From contig JAQFVV010012402.1 of the NCBI GenBank assembly GCA_028023455.1, positions 13,062,292 through 13,126,291 on the forward strand: a stretch of DNA of 64,000 nt. Reading direction: 5' to 3'. Positions 22,331 through 33,280 of this stretch are shown here, piece after piece; position 1 is the stretch's first letter; each line of letters begins with the position of its first letter. Both the position numbers and the translations under genes were made by a program. The stretch comes from Epiperipatus broadwayi (Eukaryota; Onychophora; Udeonychophora; Euonychophora; Peripatidae). The notes under the pieces were generated by a model that was not told where the DNA came from, made no database searches, and saw only the letters and a program-made list of their open reading frames with translations.

Positions 22331-22348
22331 TGGTGCCCATACTTAAGG
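22331..22348 (+). promoter_or_regulatory. Possible primer binding site
   Basis: TGGTGCCCATACTTAAGG directly follows the putative LTR end. An initial TGG, complementary to the CCA end of tRNAs, is expected here, but I cannot assign a tRNA and the support is positional only. Confidence 0.35.
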
Positions 22349-22712
22349 CATGAAACATTAGTTTTCCACTTGTTAAATCCATAGTTTAAAAAAACAAATT
22401 ATATGAGTATGTTGTGAATTGGTAAAAACACTGATTAATAAATAATAGAGACCTTGCAATAAAATAACTGTAATAAACAGATAAATCAGTCGCTTTAAAA
22501 TAAATAAATAAATACGATAGGGCATTAAAATATATATATTATAGCAACATCTTATAAAAGTAGGAAAAATAGAATTACATTTAAAGGCATAAACACAGCC
22601 TGAAATCTTATGGCATATATGTAATTATAACCTTGAAAAGAAAGTAGTTTATATATATAACATTAGAAATTTTTCGTTACTGATAACTAGAAGTGGGAAA
22701 AAGCTAATAATA

Positions 22713-24455
22713 ATGGAAGTAAAAAGTTTTGAAGAATTTTTAAGCAATAAAGATAGTGAAGTAGAAATTACTTCAATTAGTAATGAACAATGATCTTTAC
22801 AAGTCCTAATGTCTGAAGGGTCTGTAGCAGAAAATGAACATCCTTCACAAATTCACATGACAGATCAAATATTACCTCAAACACAAAAGGAAACTGAAGC
22901 TATAACAGTACAACCACAAGGAAGTGATATGGCTCAATTGGTTCAAATGATAATGCATCTACAAGTTAGCATGGAAGCAAAGATGGATAATATGAATGCT
23001 GTTATGAATAATATAAAAGCTGATATGGTAACTGAAGCTGATATGAATAAAATGAAAGCTGATATGGTAACCAAAGCTGATATAAATAAAATGAATGCTG
23101 ATATGAAGGGAGAAATGAATAAAATGAATGTTGAAACGAATAAAATGAATGTTGAAACGAATAAAATGAATGCTGATATGAATAATATAAATGCTGATAT
23201 AAATAAAATGAATGCTGATATGAAGGAAAAATGGCTAGACTGAATGATGATATGGTAAATTAAGTTGATATGGATAATATGGAAGTGAAATTAAAAAAAG
23301 ATATATTTTCTATAAAAGAAGAGTTAAAGAAAGATATTGATGATGTTAAGAAAAAGATGCAAGTAGAAATCAAAGTTGTTGTTGAAAAGAAACAAATTGC
23401 CAATGAAGTAGAAAGACTTCATGACACAAAGGCATCAACAATATCAATGGCAATAAATGCCAAGAATCCAAAACTTATCCTGAGCATGAGATTTGCGAAT
23501 GTAATGATAGCATCCAGAACAGATCACTCTTAGTTCAAATGAATATTTCAGAAGATAACTGTCATGACTATCATTTTACCAGACAGCAGAGAAATGAAGT
23601 AGAAGATCATTGCAGCATTAATAAAGTGCTTGAACCTGATCCAAATATCTTAGAAAGAGAAGTGGATATGGATAATGTGGAATATAAATTAAATTCCAAA
23701 TCTCAGGAATTAAACCACTAAACATCACATGATCACTATCTCATACTAGCACAATAATTGTTATTAAACAATTCAAAATACAACAAAACTCTCCATATAG
23801 TAGTGCCATCTTGTGCTAACAAGAGCAATCAATGGATGCCAGAAGGCTTGTGCATAAAATCCCTATCTAGTGCCTACTCATCCAATATCCCCAGACTAGT
23901 TTCTGGCTTGTGGCCTTCATTTTGAATTGTTTAATAACAATTATTGTGCTAGTATGAGATAGTGATCATGTGATGTTTAGTGGTTTAACACCAATCCTGC
24001 CTAATAGGATAGTGGTGGCTATGGTTGTTAAAGAGCCAAAGACACCAAAATGTATGGGTACTGAATTGAGTTCAGACCCATATGACTATATAAGCTATTG
24101 AGCTTGGGTTGAAAATATTAATAGTGTTTTCAATTTCATTCTCATAGTTTTGTAGTTAAATAGAGTTAAAAGGTGGGTGCTGGAGGATTGCATTGGATCC
24201 TAAGATCTAGGTGCAGTGCTCTCAGATCCAAGGCTCCTCACTGATGAAGGACACAAGCCAGAAACTAGTCTGGGGATATTGGATGAGTAGGCACTAGATA
24301 GGGATTTTATGCACAAGCCTTCTGGCATCCATTGATTGCTCTTGTTAGCACAAGATGACACTACTATATGGAGAGTTTTGCTGTATTTTGAATTGTTTCA
24401 TTTCAGGAATTCAGAGAAGCACAATCAAATGATAATACTGAATGTCTAGATAAAT
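22713..24455 (+). pseudogene. Gag-like ORF with methionine/asparagine coiled-coil repeats, interrupted
   Basis: Reading starts at ATG 22713 and is in phase, through one TGA at about 22791-22793, with the 144-residue frame 22809-23243. It continues after a frameshift near 23228 into 23270-23533 and 23539-23721. The section at about 22980-23230 encodes a tandem run of roughly seven-residue units of the type NKMNADM, followed by KKDIFSIKEELKKDIDDVKK, a strongly predicted coiled coil. Similar coiled coils precede the capsid part of gag in many arthropod gypsy elements (established pattern). The reading is broken at 23712 by a 691-bp insertion and resumes at 24403 with about 20 codons to 24455. 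No capsid or zinc-knuckle signature is recognisable, so the gag label rests on composition and context. It could instead be a different element-encoded protein. Confidence 0.55.
23712..24402. mobile_element. 691-bp fold-back insertion with 9-bp target duplication
   Basis: TCAGGAATT at 23703-23711 recurs at 24403-24411, and the gag-like reading before and after joins smoothly when the insert is removed. Inside, arm A (23712-23779) is perfectly inverted at 23919-23986. Segment B (about 23780-23918) is inverted again at about 24245-24390, giving the order A-B-A'-spacer-B'. A 9-bp duplication is typical of Mutator-like transposons and some others, but the two ends are not obvious inverted repeats of each other. 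There is no transposase. The inner A' may be a secondary inversion of the left end. Confidence 0.8.
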
Positions 24456-24461
24456 TAAGAC

Positions 24462-24947
24462 TTGATTTTTTGTATTAATCACAAGTTAAATCATGAACTC
24501 ATGAAACTTGAGATGACCCCAGAATCTAAAGATATAATAGATGAATACAACAGTGAAGTGTACTTTGAGTCATCCCACCATATGTGTATTTACTCCCAGA
24601 ACAAAAGTAAAACATTTCATCAACAAGGTGTTGATAAATTGTATGACAACCATCTGATAATATCATTATCAATGATAATATTTAATGGAAAAGAAGGTTG
24701 TTTTAATAGAAAGTTTAATTTAGAAGATATGAATGAAGGCAATAGATTTAATTGTCTTAAGTGTAAATTATGGTGTATGAAGCATCACCATAATCCTAAA
24801 GATGAACAAATTATAAAAAGTCTTCAGACAATAATAAATATATTTATAATACAAGCTAAGAGACAGAAAGGTTCACAATTTCATAGGTTGTGTAATACTT
24901 ATGAAGGTCCCTTCATGTTCATTGAACATGTCAATGGATGTGCTTAA
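24462..24947 (+). pseudogene. Element-derived ORF of uncertain identity
   Basis: A 161-residue frame beginning at TTG and continuing the composite element after a frameshift from the gag-like frame. It has a cysteine/histidine cluster CLKCKLWCMKHHH (about residues 99-111) that resembles a metal site but matches no motif I know. Near the end is FHRLCNTYEGPFMFIEHVNG (about 140-159), where YEGPF followed by a hydrophobic strand and NG recalls the SH3-like C-terminal domain of retroviral-type integrases and is similar to KFYHQYEGLY at 28425-28454. If so, nearly all of pol is deleted between gag and here. I hold this as a weak inference; no function is assigned. Confidence 0.4.
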
Positions 24948-25326
24948 AAAGTAAAGCACACATATAAGGAAGGACTTTATATATTACGACTTTGGGGTGT
25001 GATAATGGACTTTCGGTAATGATAGAATACATTAGGTTGTTCTTTTAAGAGAATAAATGTATATATGTATATAAATAAGTGAAGTAGATATTAATAAAAA
25101 AAATGCATCAAGTTAACCAAAGTATGAAAAAAAATACTTACAGGTTTATTAGAGTACAAGTTATGGTTAAAATGCAAGTCCATTATTATATATTTTGATA
25201 TGGATATATATAAATAAGACATTTATTTTATATAGCGTGATGTTGATAAATTATAATAACAATCAGCATTAAGCCAATGCACATGCGCTTTGTGGATATA
25301 TATATATATGAAAAATATAAACAAGT

Positions 25327-25358
<32 letters not shown>

Positions 25359-25710
25359 GCCATTACAATTTAGTCACTAGCTAAATTTATAGTAATGTGC
25401 ATGTAAGAAAGTGTAAAACAAAATCATCATCACATTTTTATATAATCATAAATGAAGCTGTAGGGCATCCAAGTTTAAACCCTACAAGGTCCAGTTCTAA
25501 AAGCTTTAAACAGAGAAAGAATGGGTCCACAATTACATGCTTTACTTGTTTGTGTGTTGATAGAAAGGTAATACACACATTTAAACTATTTAATATTTAA
25601 ATTTTCTGTTAAAAAGCAAAGTTATAATGCATACATATAGGCAATGTATGTGTAAATTATTTAATTGTTTTATATTTCAAATATTCAACATTTTAACTTT
25701 CTTTAAAACT
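24948..25710. other. No gene recognised; (AT)n tracts
   Basis: Interior of the composite element. It contains two (AT)n tracts (about 25299-25308 and 25326-25354). The 67-residue frame at 25397-25600 has no recognisable motif. Confidence 0.5.
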
Positions 25711-26000
25711 AAGCTATGCTTGATCAATTCTAATATTTTATTCTATGCTTTTATTTTGCTTTTCTTTAATTATAAGTGGGATTTAAAAGTTACAGACTTA
25801 ATTAAATAATTGGGTTATAATTACTAAGCTAGCAATCATATTATTTAAGGATAGTAAGCTATGCTTGATCAATTCTAATATTTTATTCTATGCTTTTATT
25901 TTGCTTTTCTTTAATTATAAATGGGATTTAAAAGTTACAGACTTAATTAAATAATTGGGTTATAATTACTAAGCTAGCAATCATATTATTTAAGGATAGT
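25711..26000. repeat. Tandem duplication of a 145-bp unit
   Basis: Units 25711-25855 and 25856-26000 each begin AAGCTATGCTTGATCAATTC and end TTTAAGGATAGT, with one difference that I can see (AAGTGGG versus AAATGGG). This is a recent direct duplication, or an assembly duplication. Confidence 0.9.
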
Positions 26001-26227
26001 TTATGAATGATTTGAAAGAATGAAGGATGTGTGTACATTACATACAAAAATTTACATTTCCTAAATATTGAAAGAAAAGGAAGTATTAAATCTGTCAAAT
26101 TATTTTTTTTTTGATCCTTTATTTATGTTACAATGGACACCCAACTGGTGCCTGATATTTTGCCATATACCTGAAAAAGAGAGTCTATAGAATGATGGGA
26201 GATGTGTGGTTAAAAATAGACCACTGC

Positions 26228-26251
26228 GTTCAGACGTGTGCTCTTCCGATC
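26228..26251 (+). other. Embedded Illumina adapter sequence
   Basis: A 24-base exact match to the 3' part of the standard TruSeq/Nextera-era read-2 adapter (contains GACGTGTGCTCTTCCGATC). It is not genomic in origin. It sits at the left edge of an inverted repeat unit and marks a misassembled or chimeric junction. Confidence 0.93.
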
Positions 26252-26533
26252 ACGCAAAAGGAGTCAGAATTAACTACCTCTTTCATTTTGCTCACCTCCA
26301 GATCAGCTGATTTCAAGCTGGTTTGCTTTCGTCAGTGGAAGGATAGAGCTATAGAAACTAGGTCTAAAGACTGACTCCCAAGCACTTATGCAAAACGTTT
26401 ATATCAGTTTGCAAGCGTGAATTTTTCAGACCGGTAAAGTCTTCAAACTCAGCCTAGCAAGCTAGATATCTATATGGGTCTGATCTCAGTTCAGTTTCAC
26501 CACATAGTCAAAGTCTCTGCAATATATATCATT
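26252..26533 (-). repeat. Inverted copy of the 419-bp repeat unit
   Basis: Reverse complement of the main part of the unit found at 26652-26903, starting with ACGCAAAAGGAGTC and ending GCAATATATATCATT. With the following direct copy it forms a long palindrome with a roughly 118-bp spacer. It is flanked by adapter sequence, so it may be a library or assembly artefact. Confidence 0.85.
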
Positions 26534-28247
26534 ACACTTGTTTTGGCAGTTTTGGTAAAGACGCCATCTATTGATCATAAATAACAAGTGATAGCAGGTT
26601 ACGTGACTAACTTGTTTTTATTTTTCATAAATGTACCTTTAAAGTTTTCTTGCAATGATATATATTGCAGAGACTTTGACTATGTGGTGAAACTGAACTG
26701 AGATCAGACCCATATAGATATCTAGCTTGCTAGGCTGAGTTTGAAGACTTTACCGGTCTGAAAAATTCATGCTTGCAAACTGATATAAACGTTTTGCATA
26801 AGTGCTTGGGAGTCAGTCTTTAGACCTAGTTTCTATAGCTCTATCCTTCCACTGACGAAAGCAAACCAGCTTGAAATCAGCTGATCTGGAGGTGAGCAAA
26901 ATTCCAGACGTGTGCTCTTCCGATCTCTTTTGCGTTTATGTAAAAATATTTTACACTTGTTTCGGTGGTTTTGGTAAAGACGCCATCTATTGATCATAAA
27001 TAACAAGTGATAGCAGGTTACGTGACTAACTTGTTTTTATTTTTCATAAATGTACCTTTAAAGTTTTCTTGCAATGATATATATTGCAGAGACTTTGACT
27101 ATGGTGAAACTGAACTGAGATCAGACCATATAGATATCTAGCTTGCTAGGCTGAGTTTGAAGACTTTACGGTCTGAAAAATTCACGCTTGCAAACTGATA
27201 TAAACGTTTTGCATAGATTGGGAGTCAGTCTTTAGACCTAGTTTCTATAGCTCTATCCTCCCACTGACGAAAGCAAACCAGCTTGAAATTAGCTGATCTG
27301 GAGGTGAGCAAAATGAAAGAGGTAGTTAATTCTGACTCCTTTTGCGTTTATGTAAAAATATTTTACACTTGTTTAGGTGGTTTTGAGTAAAGACGCCATC
27401 TATTGATCATAAATAACAAGTGATAGCAGGTTACATGACTAACTTGTTTTTATTTTTCATAAAATGTACCTTTTAAAGTTTTCTTGCAATGATATATATT
27501 GCAGAGACTTTGACTATGTGGTGAAACTGAACTGAGATCAGACCCATATAGATATCTAGCTTGCTAGGCTGAGTTTGAAGACTTTGCGGTCTGAAAAATT
27601 CACGGCTTGCAAACTGATATAAACGTTTTGCATAAGTGCTTGGGAGTCAGTCTTTAGACCTAGTTTCTATAGCTCTATCCTTCCACTGGCGAAAGCAAAC
27701 CAGCTTGAAATCAGCTGATCTGGAGGTGAGCAAAATGAAAGAGGGTAGTTAATTCTGACTCCTTTTGCGTTTATGTAAAAATATTTTACACTTGTTTCGG
27801 TGGTTTTGGTAAAGACGCCATCTATTGATCATAAATAACAAGTGATAGCAGGTTACGTGACTAACTTGTTTTTATTTTTCATAAATGTACCTTTAAAGTT
27901 TTCTTGCAATGATATATATTGCAGAGACTTTGACTATGTGGTGAAACTGAACTGAGATCAGACCCATATAGATATCTAGCTTGCTAAGCTGAGTTTGAAG
28001 ACTTTACCGGTCTGAAAAATTCACGCTTGCAAACTGATATAAACGTTTTGCATAAGTGCTTGGGAGTCAGTCTTTAGACCTAGTTTCTATAGCTCTATCC
28101 TTCCACTGACGAAAGCAAACCAGCTTGAAATCAGCTGATCTGGAGGTGAGCAAAATGAAAGAGGTAGTTAATTCTGACTCCTTTTGCGTTTATGTAAAAA
28201 TATTTTACACTTGTTTCGGCGGTTTTGGTAAAGACGCCATCTATTGA
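26534..28247 (+). repeat. Tandem array, unit about 419 bp, four copies plus a partial
   Basis: Units start with ACACTTGTTT at 26534, 26953, 27365, 27788 and 28207 (the last is partial, about 41 bp). Each contains ACGCCATCTATTGATCATAA near its start and CTGATCTGGAGGTGAGCAAAA near its end. Copies are nearly identical, with scattered single-base gaps in homopolymers that look like sequencing errors. In the first unit about 25 bases are replaced by adapter sequence. The array ends at (AT)n just before the integrase fragment. Confidence 0.9.
26905..26926 (+). other. Second embedded Illumina adapter sequence
   Basis: A 22-base match to the same adapter end, including its terminal T, in the same orientation as 26228-26251. 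It replaces the GAAAGAGGTAGTTAATTC-type segment present in the other units. Confidence 0.92.
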
Positions 28248-28276
28248 TCATATATATATATGGATATGTAAAAAGA

Positions 28277-28565
28277 AAGTGTAAAAGTTTATGAACAACT
28301 TGTTAAAAAAAAGGCCAGTCAAAGAAATAAAAATGTGAAGACAATTTCACACAAGTTCGAACTTGGGGATCAAGTTTTTATAAAAACTCCTCAAATTGGT
28401 ATACTCCAAGACAATGAATATCAAAAGTTTTACCATCAATATGAAGGACTTTATACTATCACAAAGCAAACAGGTCCCAATGCATTCTGTATAAATATAA
28501 AGGGAGACATTAAAGGCACTTACAATGCTAGAGCTTTAAACCCCTATTTTGGTCAATCAAATTAA
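28277..28565 (+). pseudogene. Gypsy-type integrase C-terminal domain fragment
   Basis: Open from about 28277, upstream of the first ATG at 28335. The conventional frame is 76 residues. It shows KFELGDQVFIK (residues 7-17), the F..GD.V strand that opens the SH3-like integrase domain, then KFYHQYEGLYTI (31-42) and GTYNARALNPYF (61-72), the ending typical of Ty3/gypsy pol (…ARxLxPY). The preceding codons (KKASQRNKN) match the basic helix that links the catalytic core to this domain. The zinc-binding and DDE catalytic domains are absent because the upstream sequence is the tandem array. The ORF ends at TAA and the polypurine tract follows 370 bp later, consistent with the end of pol. Confidence 0.8.
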
Positions 28566-28934
28566 TAATGTTTTACCACATTCTACTTATGTATAGAGTA
28601 AAATGTTGAAAGAAAAGATCACGTGGAATAGGTAAGGAGAGAAAAGTTTCATTTAAAAGTATGTAGGTATATATATATATATGTATAAGGATGTATATAA
28701 GTCAAAAGAGACATTAATTTTCTTTGATGAGGGTATGTTAAGCAATTAAAATTAATTCTTAGGATTCCTGAAAACTAAAATCGTTTTAAGATTTAATCCA
28801 TGCTGAATGATGGATGTTCTTATGTTTTGGATAGTTCTCAAAAAAGTCCAGGAGTCTTAAAGAAAAGCAGGATGGAGACTACCAAACAAACATATGTGTC
28901 ATCTATAAAAGAGGCACATAACAATAAATCCATT
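28566..28934. other. 3' non-coding part of the composite element
   Basis: AT-rich sequence between the end of the integrase fragment and the polypurine tract. The minus frame at 28838-29029 overlaps the LTR start and is not a supported gene. Confidence 0.5.
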
Positions 28935-28968
28935 AAAGAAAAATAAAAAAGGGGAGAAAAAGAAAGAA
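28935..28968 (+). promoter_or_regulatory. Polypurine tract before the 3' LTR
   Basis: An almost pure purine run of about 34 bases with an AAAAAAGGGGAGAAAAAG core, ending ten bases before TGTAACGATCC. Such a tract primes plus-strand DNA synthesis in LTR retroelements. The gap CCCTATATAT suggests that the true LTR start may be a few bases upstream of the TG. Confidence 0.65.
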
Positions 28969-28978
28969 CCCTATATAT

Positions 28979-31900
28979 TGTAACGATCCGGAGAAGGCGA
29001 CTTACGTAATCTGCACTACGGGGCGCCATCTAGGCATTTGAACCTAGAAAAATTTATAAAGTAGGCAGATACGTAAGTCAAAAAAAAAAAATTTTTTTTT
29101 AAATATTTTGGTTCCGGTCGTTAGCCCATGTCACTAGCTCTGGGAGTAGCAGAGATTTAATAATATCATAACTTATCTAATTAGATTTCAACATTAAAAA
29201 ATAAATAAAATAAGCCACTGCCAGTAATTAACACACAAACATTTATTTATTTCACATATATATAAGATTTAAAATTATTTTAGTATTAGTTTTACAGTTC
29301 AAAATTTAACCTACATTTTTAACTTTGATTTTTGACTTTAATTTACATTTAATTACTATTATATTCTAATTTTACATTTTTAATTAAGTTCGCACAGATA
29401 AATTTATGAAAGCTTGTTTATAATGTTGAATATAGATCGGTTACATAGATTCCACGGTCAAAAACATTTCAAAATAAACATAAACGATCAAAATACAAAA
29501 TTATTGATTACTGACAATTGCGGAGGGAAATTTATACGTAACCCATTAGTATTCACCATAAGATACTTGCATTGTCACCAATAATTTAAAAGACATCCGA
29601 ATAAATACATTTTAGATACTCACCGTAAGGTATCATTATTTATCGAATGTCTATATATTTTGATCAAATATGGAAACGCAAAACATAGTTAACCAATAAA
29701 CAATCCATGCAAGCGTCTATAAACAACTTAAATTTAATGCATTTTTATTTAGGGTCGAGTATGAATAGACCAGATAAATTTGCTTTTGAAAATAAACATT
29801 CTATCCCTATTTAACCTTAGACTAAAATTCGTAGTCAAACTGGCATCAATTCATCTGATATATCGATGTATTCAATGTAATAAAATACGGCAGCACAAAA
29901 GGTTAAGGGAAGAAATTGCCTCTTATGAGATAGGAATATTACATCTATCTGCAAAGAAGAGCAATAAAACAAAAACTCCATAGAAAGGAACTGCGGTATC
30001 CGACTTATAATTCCTTCCATAGGCAAACGGAAGTGTGCGGCGTATGAAGCGATTCTGCCCGTAGCGAATCAATATTACATCTACTAATCACACCAATATA
30101 TCCAATCCATTGACCCAATTTAACCACGAAACAAATAACCTAAGATTACCCTCCCCTAATATAACTTTACAAATCTATACAGCCATTCACGCCCGACTTA
30201 AGTTTAACATTGATATATTTTAATTCATCGGAAAACAGAAATCATAAATAAACTTAAAGAACAAAGTTAAATAAATGGAAATGATTTTACACAAATAAAT
30301 AAAAAAATACATCAAATAACATTTTAACTACTTTAGTCAGATAGGAAACTAATGCAATTATTTTAAATACGAAAAGTTTTTAATTTAATGTTCATTAATT
30401 GTAAAGTTCTTACGGTTTTAAACAGTTCATCTTTATCTGTCGTTTGTAAGTTTGAACGGGAATTCCCACGCCGTCCTCAAAAGATTGGTATCCATTTAGC
30501 CGTTGTTTTATTTATTCATTCGGAGGTTTTTTAGTTCAATTGGTCCTCAATGTAGGAAACGATAGTTCATTTCTCTTTTCTTTAACAGCTGAAAGAATTG
30601 ACCGTGCGTCTGTCAATTCCTTCACCTCAACTCCGTACTAATACATATAGTCACATCGTAATAATCAATAATCAATCCCTAATAATTTTCAACCTTGTCC
30701 TTTTATATTCATTTGAAGGATTGCATTTACATTACGTCATCGATGCGATGATCCTTTTCGTTGAGGTCCGATTTCCCAATGGATTTATTTCATTTGCTAA
30801 AAGTTTCTATTGTTTTCCTATCTGACTGATGTTTTTACATTTAAATGCCCAAGGCTGGTTTACATTTAACTAATTAACAATCATTTCCATTTCTGATTAA
30901 TTAATCTGTTTTCCAAATCAAATATATATTTTTATCTCTAAATCTTTTTAAGTTTTTGTTTTTAAAATACCTTTTCTATTTTTAATACAGTTTTATTTTA
31001 ATAATTTTTTTTTATCTGTGCGATTTAATATATACGAGTTTAAGATGATATTTAATTTCAATTTTTAATTCTAAAAGAAAATTTTTAAATGCGAACTTTT
31101 TAATTTACTTTCATGTTTAATAAATATAAAAAAACAACAATGTAACGAACGTCTGTGCTCGTTACAATATATATAAACCTCCTTGTCCTTTTATTTAAAT
31201 TGAATGATGCTTAATATAGAGAAGGAGAAAGAGTTAGAAAAAAAATAGAGCAAATAATAAGGGTTGATAAAAGCAGGAAAGAAAAACAAGCTCCACAACT
31301 TTATATTTAATGCAAACATTGACACACATTAAGTGTCCAAATTTTAATGGTAAATATAAAATTTGAACTCTTTTAAGATGAGGGTAATGTGAGAGTACCA
31401 TACGAGCCTCATCTAAAACAAATTTGTGTTTCATTGTGAATTTAACTGTGCCTATATTGAATCAACAGATATAATAACATACACCTATCTTAAGCTTTTC
31501 ATATATCAGCTATATACATAAACTAGCTAGTATTAAAAGAATAATTTGTTTATACACACATAAATAAATGTTTCCAACTAATAGTATTTTTTTTATTAAC
31601 TAAAACTTGACATTTGACAAAGCCTTAAGTCATCATTGCATTTTATCAGTTGAAACAGAGGAAATAAACGTTTGGAGATCATTACAAATTGTATATTTTA
31701 AACAATAGAGAGCATGATTATGTGATATGCTTGCAGAAATTAATCCAGTATAAAAATGAACTAATATTGTTATATAATAATCTTCTATTTAGTTATCGAG
31801 GCAATAACTAAGTCTGCAAATTTAAATGTGTTCGAATTTAGAACACATTTAAGAAAAAAAGAAGATTCACTATTTTTAAAACTGTCTTCAAGTAATTAAT

Positions 31901-33280
31901 TTATTTACTTTTAATATTATAAAGAACTATAAAAAAATAATCATTGAAATTGACAAGGTTGTAAGAGTTATCAATGTCTTCGAAATGAGTTTTCAAAATA
32001 TATGTTTAAGAAGACAAAAATTTATAAAGATGTTCTGCTGATGTTTTAAACCTGAACATGTAAATTTATTCCTACTTAATGCCTAAAGTATAATCATCAT
32101 AATTTCCACTAAAAAGGGTTGCCTTAATAATGGAGTATTATATTGAAGATTTTAAATATTTTACTATGCAAATATTTAAAGAATGAATATTTGGATTACC
32201 TCTTCGAAGGATGATCAAGGAACTTTACCTTTCAACATTCATCATCATTTTATTTCATCGAAGGAGGAATATGAAACCATTATTCTTTTGCATCTTGGAA
32301 TACTTCGTTGTGCACTTTAATAACTCTTAAACTTTATTTCCTTTGTGGATAATTATATTTACGTGGAGAAATTATTTCATATATTAAATTGATTTTAACA
32401 TAATAAGTGGAGAACTGATAAGATGAACATTTTATTTAATTTTATTTAATAAAATTTTAATGTTGATATTTTGATATATGCTCTGATGAAAGTGAAGGCT
32501 GACTAAGGTAAACGTTTTTAAATTACTTCAATTTGGAAGTAAGTTTTATTATATTCCAAATTGAACCTTACCTGACAGTTATCATAATTTTTTTTAAAAC
32601 AATAACATAACTAATATCAGAATACATTCTATTATTAATCTAGTGTGAATGGATGTTATCTTATATAGAAATATAACACACACTGAATCATTTTAATGAC
32701 ACAATACGTAGATTTATAATGTATGGTGGTATTATTTATTGTACACATGATTTTAAATTATATATATGTAAATAATTACATTATGTTTTTTCTGAATGTT
32801 AAATAGTTTATTATTGTATTTAAATATAAGCACAGATTATGATTCTAAATTTTAATATTTTTATTATTTATGTGATAATATTTTTGTTTCTATTACAGAT
32901 TAAAATGAGTTAAACTTGATTTTAAAATTAAACAGGTCTCGTTTGTTTATTTTATTTAGTCATTTTATAAAACCAATATTTATAAATATACATATTCATG
33001 AATATATATGTTGAATCAACTTAGTGATTTAATATTTATAAAAAAGTTATATATAGCTTATACTAAATTTATCCTTACTATGGGATATTTGTGGAAATGC
33101 CGGCAGAGAGTCGATTGTGATTTCTACTCTGAGCTTGAATTCCGAGAGGTTATTAATAGAGGAGTGGATTGGATTATATTTTAAATCACATCATCCATGG
33201 CATTCTATAAGAAGACTCAAAGTCTGAATATAGTTAAATGTGACTTTCTCAAGTCCTGAAAAGGATCGTCCCATTATAAT
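28979..33280 (+). repeat. Putative 3' LTR, split by a 3.06 kb insert
   Basis: Bases 28979-29249 match the first part of the putative 5' LTR (21072-21349) and 32306-33280 match its remainder (21350-22330). The match breaks at ATTTATTTA and resumes at CGTTGTGCAC, so 29250-32305 is extra relative to the 5' copy. The last ten bases (CCATTATAAT) are diverged from CCGTTGTACA. Alternative: the left copy arose by deletion from a longer ancestor. Confidence 0.6.
29250..32305. repeat. Insert containing a family X copy
   Basis: Bases 29387-31166 match the window-start repeat: module B at 29387-29740, module A at 29945-30215, and module C from 30220 to the shared end CTCGTTACA at 31166. The end is a hairpin, TGTAACGA and TCGTTACA separated by ten bases (31141-31166). 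TGTAACGA also begins the host LTR at 28979, so 28979-31166 could alternatively be one complete LTR of 2.19 kb with 8-bp inverted ends. Bases 31167-32305 have no match elsewhere in the window and no gene. No target duplication is apparent. Confidence 0.65.

Larger units (their letters stand above)
21072..33280 (+). mobile_element. Composite decayed Ty3/gypsy-type element (interpretation)
   Basis: Two copies of a repeat beginning TGTAACGATCC (21072 and 28979) bracket a region with retroelement features in the right order: a primer-site-like TGG at 22331, a gag-like coiled-coil frame, an integrase C-terminal fragment (28277-28565) and a polypurine tract (28935-28968). The second repeat is interrupted from 29250 to 32305 and then resumes as a close match to 21350-22330. 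Protease, reverse transcriptase, RNase H and most of integrase are absent. Alternative: the two flanking repeats are independent solo copies and the order is a coincidence. No unambiguous target duplication can be seen because the left flank is (AT)n. Confidence 0.6.

Noticed and set aside
22809-23721. Met/Asn coiled-coil frames as a host structural protein
   Set aside because: LTR-like repeats, an integrase fragment and a polypurine tract in order around it make an element origin more likely.
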